From: an uncultured Candidatus Saccharibacteria bacterium | GTDB taxonomy: Bacteria; Patescibacteria; Saccharimonadia; Saccharimonadales; UBA1547 | Assembly: GCA_946480535.1 (NCBI GenBank) | Contig: CAMLKA010000031.1 | Span: forward strand, 1-11,780 | DNA length: 11,780 nt | Reading direction: 5' to 3' | Shown here: positions 5,841-11,780 of the stretch, piece by piece | Layout: every line of letters begins with the position of its first letter | How positions within the stretch are numbered: the stretch's first letter is position 1 | Notes under the pieces: model-generated | What the model was told of the DNA's origin: nothing | Database searches by the model: none | The model's input: only the letters and a program-made list of their open reading frames with translations | Translations under genes and position numbers: made by a program

Positions 5841-6545
5841 CTATAGAATCTCCTCAAGCATTGCGCCGGTGTGCCGCACGAGACGCATCACTTTCGCGTA
5901 ACTCTGACGAGTTGGTCCTAGTACGCCAATGTAACTATTATCACTGTATGGCGAACGGAACTTACTAATAATAAGGGTTGCGCCACTCGCCTTGCCGATC
6001 GGGTTTTCCGACCCAATATAGACGTTGAGTGGTTCGTTTGGCTTTGCTTCACGGAGCCACGGCTCGAGGTTGTCGAGCAGGCGCGCAACTTGTTGCGCAT
6101 GTTGACCCTGCATAAATTCTGGCTGTGAAAACAAGTTCGCCATACCGCTCAAATAAAGCTCGTCGCCAATTGTTGCGATTCCAAGGTTTTGTGTGAGCTC
6201 AACGAGGCTATCAACGGCACTGCGAATTGCACGGTCAGCACGGTCACCATGCGTTGTTGCGCGCGCTTCGATCACTCTCGCACTGCGATCAAGCTGTGGT
6301 TGTTCGGACTGCGCTTCGTTCAGACTATTCACGTAGAAACGATAGCCCGCGTCGGTTGGAATGCGGCCCGCACTGGTGTGTGGCTGAACGATATAGCCCA
6401 TTTCTTCAAGCTTTGCCATCTCACTTCGAATGGTTGCGCTCGATACATTAAAGAGTTTCGCAAGCATAACACTTCCGACTGGTGCGGCAATTTCAGCGTA
6501 CTGCTCAATAATGGCGGCTAAGATAAGTCGTTGTCGCTCTGTCAT
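5841..6545 (-). CDS. hrcA: Heat-inducible transcription repressor HrcA, shortened form
   Basis: The N-terminal winged helix is classic: APVGSVMLAK, then SSATIRSEMAKLEEMGYIVQ and the invariant HTSAGRIPTDAGYRFYV (about 56-72). The C-terminal part keeps LSGMANLFSQPEF (about 132-144), IGSENPIG (about 176-183) and GVLGPTRQSYAKVM. The protein has 234 residues, whereas HrcA is normally about 340. The missing block lies between the winged helix and SGMANL, where the inserted dimerisation domain and part of the GAF-like fold normally sit. HrcA binds CIRCE as a dimer and is normally kept active by GroEL. Both CIRCE sites here are perfect, so DNA binding is presumably kept. ATG 6543-6545 has no Shine-Dalgarno and lies six bases from the -10 box. 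It autoregulates through the CIRCE at 6565-6591. Confidence 0.95.
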   Translation of the reverse strand: MTERQRLILAAIIEQYAEIAAPVGSVMLAKLFNVSSATIRSEMAKLEEMGYIVQPHTSAGRIPTDAGYRFYVNSLNEAQSEQPQLDRSARVIEARATTHGDRADRAIRSAVDSLVELTQNLGIATIGDELYLSGMANLFSQPEFMQGQHAQQVARLLDNLEPWLREAKPNEPLNVYIGSENPIGKASGATLIISKFRSPYSDNSYIGVLGPTRQSYAKVMRLVRHTGAMLEEIL

Positions 6546-6551
6546 ACTTTC

Positions 6552-6581
6552 ATTGTACGAGATATTAGCACTCTATGTCAA
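6552..6581 (-). promoter_or_regulatory. hrcA operon promoter, leaderless geometry
   Basis: TTGACA (6576-6581), inside the CIRCE spacer, and TACAAT (6552-6557) are 18 bp apart. The -10 box ends six bases before the hrcA ATG, so the predicted transcription start is the A of the start codon. Confidence 0.85.
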
Positions 6582-6591
6582 TGAGTGCTAA
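6565..6591. promoter_or_regulatory. CIRCE operator upstream of hrcA
   Basis: TTAGCACTC, a 9-bp spacer and GAGTGCTAA form a perfect inverted repeat over the hrcA promoter. The right arm ends 1 bp from the -35 box of the divergent kinase gene. Confidence 0.97.
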
Positions 6592-6592
6592 A

Positions 6593-6621
6593 TTGCCTCA
6601 AGACAAACACTTCTGTATACT
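6593..6621 (+). promoter_or_regulatory. Promoter of the divergent kinase gene, leaderless geometry
   Basis: TTGCCT (6593-6598) and TATACT (6616-6621) are 17 bp apart. The -10 box ends six bases before ATG 6628. HrcA bound to the adjacent CIRCE could interfere with it. Confidence 0.75.
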
Positions 6622-6627
6622 ACCCGT

Positions 6628-7257
6628 ATGGAAGATACGCACAAACTAGCAGCCATCCGCGAATGGCTTGGAACGGGTTCTATTAACATCTTTGGACGGC
6701 CTTTTGCCGGCAAGGATACTCACGGCCGAGAGCTTGTCGAATTCTTTGACGGCGTATTGCTTGGTGGAGGCGACATTCTTCGCAATTCCGAAGTTCCACC
6801 GCACGTTACCGAACTTATTCGAGCAGGGAAACTTGCCCCTACCGAAGATTACATTGCCATTGTCCTGCCCTACTTATCTCAGGATCAGTTCAAGCAAAAA
6901 CCCCTCATTTTAAGCTCTGTTGGTCGCTGGCATGGCGAGGAAGAGGGAGTGCTTGAAGCAACCGAAGCGGCTGGTCACCCAGTAAAAGCCGTTCTTTATC
7001 TTGATATCAGCGAAGAGGCAGTTCGTGAGCGCTGGAGTGCAAAAGATCATGTGGGAGCACGCGGTGAGCGACACGACGATACTGAAGAGATTCTTGAAAT
7101 CCGCCTTGCGGAATATCGCGAAAAGACCCTGCCTGTTATTGAATATTACCGAAACAACGGCCTACTGATTGATATCGACAGCACACTCGACAAGCAAACG
7201 GTGCTGCAAAATATTATTGACGCGTTGTACGATCTTGCAGCGCAAGCCACTCGTTAG
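6628..7257 (+). CDS. Adenylate kinase-like nucleoside monophosphate kinase
   Basis: The 209-residue protein has a P-loop GRPFAGKDT (23-31) in place of the family's GPPGSGKGT, a GGGDILR stretch (usual GDxLR, NMP binding), and ERHDDTEEILEIRLAEYREK followed by VIEYYRNNGLLIDID, the RxDD...R...Y...P...Y end typical of adenylate kinases. The LID is short (DHVGARGERHDD) without zinc cysteines. The usual GFPR motif that contacts AMP is replaced by SSVGRWHGEEE. Family members move phosphate between ATP and AMP or a similar nucleotide; with these changes the acceptor may differ, and a second, canonical Adk may exist elsewhere. The start is set by the six-base spacing from a good -10 box and the lack of a Shine-Dalgarno. 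Its 3' end overlaps the opposing gene by 44 bp. Confidence 0.8.
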   Translation: MEDTHKLAAIREWLGTGSINIFGRPFAGKDTHGRELVEFFDGVLLGGGDILRNSEVPPHVTELIRAGKLAPTEDYIAIVLPYLSQDQFKQKPLILSSVGRWHGEEEGVLEATEAAGHPVKAVLYLDISEEAVRERWSAKDHVGARGERHDDTEEILEIRLAEYREKTLPVIEYYRNNGLLIDIDSTLDKQTVLQNIIDALYDLAAQATR

Positions 7258-7831
7258 CGCGACGCGCGACATGGCCAAGCCCGGCCATAAGGCTCAGCTT
7301 TTGTTCGTGCTGATCAATATTATGAAAAGTGTATTCCATAATGCCTTCGTCGGGGAAACAAAAATGCGCGGTGAAATCGGGGCCAAGACAAGCGCAATTA
7401 CCCGCAACGTGAAGAATCACATCGCCTGGCTGGGTGCGCCGTAGCGAAGCAAAGCTTCTCTGTGCAAGAAGCTTTTTGCGGTCATCAGCATCATAGCGGT
7501 CAGAGTTCGCAACCAGTACATCGGCCATCACTTCGTTCGTCTCTTGTTCAATTTCGGCCGTCCAGCCATTATCAAAAAACTCGACAGACCGAGGTAAACC
7601 TATTGGACGTACAAAACTGTACACAAATGGGGTAGTTTCGATAAAGGCTCGAACCTCATCGGTCGTTATATCTTCACCCATTTGATGCGGGGTGCCCCAA
7701 GTTGGAATATCACCAACTGCCACAGATTCATCACCAAATTGAAAGAGTTCGGTGTCGTGGTTGTAACTAAATGGCTGCGATCTGCTAATTGCGAGGAGTT
7801 CAAGGGTCGATTCGGTAAATGGTCGCGACAT
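7214..7831 (-). CDS. Conserved-looking hypothetical protein downstream of lepA
   Basis: I do not recognise this 205-residue soluble protein. It has no signal peptide or membrane segment. Visible traits are an acidic, aromatic N-terminal half (FSYNHDTELFQFGDE, PTWGTPHQMGEDI, TTPFVYSFVRPIGLPRS), and a later stretch GDVILHVAGNCACLGPDFTA, shortly followed by HFCFPDEG, with three cysteines and two histidines that could bind a metal or form a disulphide. The ATG lies 1 nt after the lepA stop, so it is very likely co-transcribed with ftsH, murJ and lepA and translationally coupled. The only Shine-Dalgarno candidate is weak (AAGCGAG). The last 44 bp lie inside the opposing kinase gene, and no terminator is clear. 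The product may be specific to this bacterial group. Confidence 0.8.
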   Translation of the reverse strand: MSRPFTESTLELLAISRSQPFSYNHDTELFQFGDESVAVGDIPTWGTPHQMGEDITTDEVRAFIETTPFVYSFVRPIGLPRSVEFFDNGWTAEIEQETNEVMADVLVANSDRYDADDRKKLLAQRSFASLRRTQPGDVILHVAGNCACLGPDFTAHFCFPDEGIMEYTFHNIDQHEQKLSLMAGLGHVARRANEWLALQDRTTRQ

Positions 7832-7832
7832 A

Positions 7833-9611
7833 TTAATCTCGCTTCAGCATCACCATGAAGGCCTCTGAAGGAATATCCACCTTCCCAAAGCGCTTCATAC
7901 GCTTCTTACCCTTCGCCTGCTTTGCGAGTAGCTTTTTCTTACGAGAAACGTCACCACCATAGAGGTAGCCGGTCACGTCTTTACGGTAGGCGCTAATATC
8001 TTCACGGGCGATAAACTTACCACCGATACCTGCCTGCAAGGCAACTTGGAAGCTTTGACGAGGAATAACTTCCTTTAGTTTTTTCACCATTTCGCGGCCC
8101 AAGCTTTGTGACTCAGAGCGGTGCGCCATAACACTAAGCGCGTCGACCATTTCACCAGAAACGTAGAAATCAACACGTACCAAATCCTCAACACGGTAAT
8201 CATCGAGTTCGTAGTTGAATGAGCCGTAGCCACTGGTGATTGATTTAAGCTGGTCGTAGAAATCGGTCAAAAGGTTTGCGAGTGGCGCCTCAAAGCTCAC
8301 CAATGCACGCTCATCAATATAGCTCAGGTTCGATTGGCGACCACGCTTCGAGATAATCAGTTGAATCACCGGACCAATATATGCCTGCGGCACCACAATC
8401 TCACCCTTAATCCACGGTTCACGGATTTGTGTAATTTTACTGACGTCAGGCAAGTGACTCGCACTCTTAATATCAAGCTCTTCGCCACTCGTCAAAGATA
8501 CTTGGTAGTCAGTTGATGGGTTTGTTACCACGAGGTCAAGGTCGTACTCGCGCTCCAGACGTTCACGAATAATATCAAGGTGAAGGAGACCAAGGAAACC
8601 AATACGCACACCGAATCCAAGCACTGGAGAGTTCTCTGGCTCAAACTGCAGGGCCGAGTCACTCATGCTCAACTTTTCAATAGCGTCTTTAAGGTCTTGG
8701 TAGTCGTCGTTACTGACCGGGAAAAAGCCCGCGTAGACGAATGGCTTCACGAGCTTGTAGCCAGGAAGTGGATCGGTGGCGTGCGAGCGTTTTACGGTCA
8801 CCGTGTCACCCACGCGAGCCTCACGTGTTGTGCGAAGGTTAGTGACAATGTAGCCAATCTCGCCCGTTTTTAAACTATCACTTGGCGTCATAGTTGGACT
8901 GAGTGACCCAACCTCAAGTGCTATACCCGAAGCACCCGTTGCAAGCATTTCAATGGTATCGCCCTTTTTAATTTCGCCGTCAAAATCACGGATATACAGA
9001 ATAACCCCACGATAGTCGTCGTAGTAGCTGTCGAAAATCAGCGCGCGTGTTGCATCGGCTGGCTGGCCCTTTGGCGGATCGATTTGTTCAACAACCGCGT
9101 CAAGAACATCTTCAACACCCATACCAGTCTTGGCGCTAATCTGAATAATATCCTCTTCTTTACAGCCAAGCAGGTTGATAACTTCAGCACTTACCTTTGG
9201 CACATCTGCTGCGGGAAGATCGATTTTATTCAGTACGGGAATAATCTTCAAGTCAGCAGCCATTGCGAGGTAGACATTCGCAAGTGTTTGCGCCTGAATA
9301 CCCTGTGAGGCGTCCACGACAAGAATCGCGCCTTCACATGCCTGAAGGCTTCGCGATACCTCGTAGCTAAAGTCAACGTGACCGGGTGTATCGATGAGAT
9401 TGAGCTCGTGACCCTTGTAGTTCATACGAACCGGCGCAAGCTTGATGGTAATACCCTTTTCACGTTCAAGATCCATGCTATCAAGAAGCTGCGATTTCAT
9501 ATCGCGCTTCTCTACGGTGCCTGTCATTTCCAGCATACGGTCAGCAAGCGTCGACTTACCGTGGTCGATGTGGGCGATAATACAGAAATTTCGAATATGG
9601 TCTTGGGTCAT
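7833..9611 (-). CDS. lepA: Elongation factor 4 (LepA), ribosomal back-translocase GTPase
   Basis: The 592-residue product matches the family length of about 600. The G domain shows AHIDHGKST (13-21, G1), ITIK (switch area), DTPGH (74-78, G3) and NKID (128-131, G4). Domains II and III follow with EIGYIVTNLRTTREARVGDT and GFLGLLHLDIIRERLEREYD, and the LepA-specific C-terminal domain ends with DVTGYLYGGDVSRKKKLL and MKRFGKVDIPSEAF. LepA binds ribosomes and is linked to translation fidelity and 30S biogenesis. The start overlaps the operon closely: the murJ stop is 3 nt upstream and there is no clear Shine-Dalgarno, so reinitiation from murJ is likely. No sequence oddity was seen. Confidence 0.98.
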   Translation of the reverse strand: MTQDHIRNFCIIAHIDHGKSTLADRMLEMTGTVEKRDMKSQLLDSMDLEREKGITIKLAPVRMNYKGHELNLIDTPGHVDFSYEVSRSLQACEGAILVVDASQGIQAQTLANVYLAMAADLKIIPVLNKIDLPAADVPKVSAEVINLLGCKEEDIIQISAKTGMGVEDVLDAVVEQIDPPKGQPADATRALIFDSYYDDYRGVILYIRDFDGEIKKGDTIEMLATGASGIALEVGSLSPTMTPSDSLKTGEIGYIVTNLRTTREARVGDTVTVKRSHATDPLPGYKLVKPFVYAGFFPVSNDDYQDLKDAIEKLSMSDSALQFEPENSPVLGFGVRIGFLGLLHLDIIRERLEREYDLDLVVTNPSTDYQVSLTSGEELDIKSASHLPDVSKITQIREPWIKGEIVVPQAYIGPVIQLIISKRGRQSNLSYIDERALVSFEAPLANLLTDFYDQLKSITSGYGSFNYELDDYRVEDLVRVDFYVSGEMVDALSVMAHRSESQSLGREMVKKLKEVIPRQSFQVALQAGIGGKFIAREDISAYRKDVTGYLYGGDVSRKKKLLAKQAKGKKRMKRFGKVDIPSEAFMVMLKRD

Positions 9612-9614
9612 GGT

Positions 9615-11243
9615 TTATGGTTCTAATGCAGGCTGCTTAAATAATATCTTCTTTACGCGGGTAATAATCGGGGCAACTTCTTCAAGTTTGAATATCCGAC
9701 ATACTATTATATACACCACCGCTGTAATACCAACGATAAGCGCAAACTTCGCAAATGCCGAGAAGAATACATCTTCTGCGCCGAGCGGCATGAATGCCAC
9801 CATGATGTAGGTAATAATTGCCGTAAATCCAGTCGCACTCACCATCCGGCCGACGGCATGAATGAACGGTCGGTCAAAGAGTCCTTGAATACGACGAGAC
9901 ATGATAACGAACAAGATTCCTACCTCAACACCCGATACGATGACTGCTGCGAGGGCCAATCCATATACTCCCATATTGAGGCCCATCGAGAACCATACCG
10001 CTAGCGCAATATTAAGGCTAATGGTAAACAGTGAAATGTAGAGTGGTGTTTTGGTATCTTGTTGCGCATAGAAACTGCGCGCCGAGATAAAGTACACCGA
10101 ACGGAAAAGAATTGTCAGCGCAAGGACACCCAAAATACCTGCCATGTACGGGTCACCGCCCGGCTTAATAAAGTGTACCAAATAGCCGCGACAGAAATAG
10201 GCAATAATCGACACCGGAAGCGCCAGCCAAACAATGACACGAAGCACCGCTTGGAGTTCTTTCTTAAACAAGTCAGGACGACCCTGGCCAAGACGTTCGG
10301 TCATCTTTGGGAACGCCGCCGTACTAATCGCCACACCAATCAGGTTAATTGGCACAAACGAGAGTGTTGTCGCCTGTTGGTAGGCACGAACACTACCCGC
10401 GGCCATTCGCGAGGCAAGATTTGTTTCAACCAATCCGTTCACGTAGTCGATACCTTGGTCGAGTGAGCGAGGCGGCAGCAAACGAAGCACTTGGTGAAAG
10501 CCCTTGTTCTTCCAGAAAATCTTGAAACGATAATCGAAGCCCATACCGTACAACCCAAGACTACTCACAATCAGCTGCATAATCGACCCGAGCACGACAC
10601 CCAGTGCCACACCCATAATTCCACCTTCAAAAATCTGTACGCCGAAGATGTTAATACCGTTCGTAAAGAATAGTGCACCAACAATAATACCGATGTTATA
10701 CAGTACCGGCGCCAACGCAAAAAACGCAAAGCGCCCTACCGCTTGCTGCATACTGGCAAACACCGCAGCAATCGCAAATAGGAACGGGTTAATGGCGATA
10801 ACGCGCATCATGCTGACTGCCAGCGCCTGTCCAGATTCTGGAAGGCCCGGGCCAACAACGTAACGAACGAGTGGGTCGGCAAAAATGATAATCAACACAC
10901 TGGTAATAAGCGTTACGATTGCAAGAAGGTTTAATAGACTGGTTGAAAGTTCCCAAGCAGACTTCTTATTACCCGTCGCGAGGCGCTGGTTCAGCACAGG
11001 GATGAGCGTCACACTCAACGCACCCGACACCAGGATAAAGAACATGAAGTCGGGGATGGTGAATGCCACCGTATATGCATCGAGACCCATCTTGTAGGTG
11101 TCGTAGTACATGCCGTTCAAAAGACGGTCGCGAAGCAGACCGAGCAAACTTCCAATGAGCGACGCGCCAGCAAGCAAAGTCGCCGCTAACTTGAGCGGCA
11201 ACCTTCTATTCGCTTTTGATATTGTTGCGCGAAAATTTATCAT
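9615..11243 (-). CDS. murJ: Probable lipid II flippase MurJ (MviN family)
   Basis: The 542-residue protein consists almost wholly of about 13-14 hydrophobic segments, as in MOP-superfamily MurJ, which moves lipid II across the membrane for peptidoglycan synthesis. Family traits are LLGLLRDRLL near the N terminus, GLDAYTVAFTIPDF, SGALSVTLIPVL, FVPINLIGVAISTAAFPKM and AQQDTKTPLYISL. By eye against E. coli MurJ, the residues equal to R24, D25 and D39 are kept. The arginine pair after IPN (R52/R53) is replaced by Phe-Phe, R18 is Ser and R270 is Thr. The protein may thus be divergent in its cargo or mechanism. It starts 25 bp after ftsH; only a weak GAGG is available as a ribosome binding site. 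A few residues upstream or downstream of the chosen ATG are possible. Confidence 0.92.
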   Translation of the reverse strand: MINFRATISKANRRLPLKLAATLLAGASLIGSLLGLLRDRLLNGMYYDTYKMGLDAYTVAFTIPDFMFFILVSGALSVTLIPVLNQRLATGNKKSAWELSTSLLNLLAIVTLITSVLIIIFADPLVRYVVGPGLPESGQALAVSMMRVIAINPFLFAIAAVFASMQQAVGRFAFFALAPVLYNIGIIVGALFFTNGINIFGVQIFEGGIMGVALGVVLGSIMQLIVSSLGLYGMGFDYRFKIFWKNKGFHQVLRLLPPRSLDQGIDYVNGLVETNLASRMAAGSVRAYQQATTLSFVPINLIGVAISTAAFPKMTERLGQGRPDLFKKELQAVLRVIVWLALPVSIIAYFCRGYLVHFIKPGGDPYMAGILGVLALTILFRSVYFISARSFYAQQDTKTPLYISLFTISLNIALAVWFSMGLNMGVYGLALAAVIVSGVEVGILFVIMSRRIQGLFDRPFIHAVGRMVSATGFTAIITYIMVAFMPLGAEDVFFSAFAKFALIVGITAVVYIIVCRIFKLEEVAPIITRVKKILFKQPALEP

Positions 11244-11268
11244 TGGGGTTTGTCGCCCGCGCCTCGAT

Positions 11269-11780
11269 TTAGTAGAGAGCGGCCTCCTTAGGGAGCTTTG
11301 CGTCCTTCAAAATCTCGAGGACTTCTTGTTCTTCGATTGTTTCTTTCTTTACGAGCTCTTGAGCCAACTTATCGAGACTCTTGCGGTTCGCCTTAAGAAT
11401 CGTCTCGGCGCGAATACTCGCCTCTTTAATAAGCTCTGCAACTTCAGTGTCAATTTCACGAGCTGTGTCGTCACTGTATGGACGTTCGTGGGTAATTTTA
11501 TCAAATACCATACCGCCGTTGTCTTCGTGGAATACTTGGTCGCGGAGCTTCGTACCCATACCCTGTTCGATCACCATGTCACGAGCAATTTCAGTTGCCT
11601 TACGAAGGTCTGAACCGGCACCGGTAGTCACGCGGTCGTTACCGTAAATAATCTTTTCAGCAATACGGCCACCGAGTGCGCGAGCAAGAATATCCTTGAA
11701 TTCAATCACGCTTGTGTAGTTACGATCTTCCGGTGGAAGGAACCACGTCACACCACCAGTACCGCCGCGAGGAATAATGG
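11269..11780 (-). CDS. ftsH: ATP-dependent zinc metalloprotease FtsH, C-terminal part (5' truncated)
   Basis: About 169 residues of the M41 peptidase domain are visible, running off the right edge. IIPRG, VTWFLPPEDR, ARALGGRIAEKIIYG and VTTGAGSDLRKATEIARDMV match FtsH; the Asp in GSDLRKATE is the third zinc ligand. The HExxH zinc motif and the AAA domain lie beyond the window. FtsH is a membrane-anchored hexamer that unfolds and degrades membrane and regulatory proteins. The tail after the protease helices is short and basic-acidic (LKDAKLPKEAALY). It is the most upstream visible gene of the ftsH-murJ-lepA run; the promoter lies outside. GTG 11749-11751 is internal, not the start. Confidence 0.97.
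   Translation of the reverse strand, partial: IIPRGGTGGVTWFLPPEDRNYTSVIEFKDILARALGGRIAEKIIYGNDRVTTGAGSDLRKATEIARDMVIEQGMGTKLRDQVFHEDNGGMVFDKITHERPYSDDTAREIDTEVAELIKEASIRAETILKANRKSLDKLAQELVKKETIEEQEVLEILKDAKLPKEAALY

Noticed and set aside
7271..7288. ATGGCC/GGCCAT hairpin as terminator of the kinase gene
   Set aside because: Only 6 bp, no T run directly after it, and it lies in the opposing coding sequence.
1..11780. CRISPR arrays, insertion sequences, tRNA or rRNA genes
   Set aside because: No regularly spaced direct repeats, transposase motifs or tRNA cloverleafs were seen.

Overview
The window looks like a piece of the compact genome of a Candidatus Patescibacteria (CPR) bacterium, most likely a Saccharibacteria (TM7) relative. 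The basis is indirect: moderate GC (about 47% in the one dnaK line counted), tightly packed genes, a shortened HrcA, several start codons with a -10 box exactly six bases upstream, and orphan small proteins. All genes read cleanly in the standard bacterial code. The only TGA in use is a stop at 834-836, and no in-frame TGA was needed.

Layout. At 1-1336 (+) lie the 3' end of a probable six-hairpin glycosidase-like gene and an overlapping guanylate-kinase-like gene. At 1385-2378 (-) lies a GC-rich GNAT acetyltransferase behind a long, highly structured leader: promoter, 31-codon ORF, nested stem-loop, antiterminator, intrinsic terminator and further palindromes. At 2385-6591 (-) lies a heat-shock block: dnaK with its own CIRCE promoter, a SAM methyltransferase, and an hrcA - small membrane protein - grpE operon with a second CIRCE. 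At 6593-7257 (+) is a divergent adenylate-kinase-like gene. At 7214-11780 (-) a tight row reads ftsH (partial), murJ, lepA, then an unknown gene whose 3' end overlaps the kinase gene by 44 bp.

How it works together. Both heat-shock promoters carry the -35 box TTGACA inside the spacer of a perfect CIRCE operator, so HrcA should shut off its own operon and dnaK until protein stress. FtsH (membrane protease), LepA (translation factor) and MurJ (lipid II flippase) form a housekeeping run.

The most interesting element is the leader of the acetyltransferase gene. It holds mutually exclusive antiterminator and terminator stems preceded by a three-tier stem-loop that resembles no riboswitch class I recognise. 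A possibly leaderless 31-codon ORF ends right at the antiterminator. This suggests either a new riboswitch or a ribosome-controlled attenuator that switches on the acetyltransferase when translation stalls.
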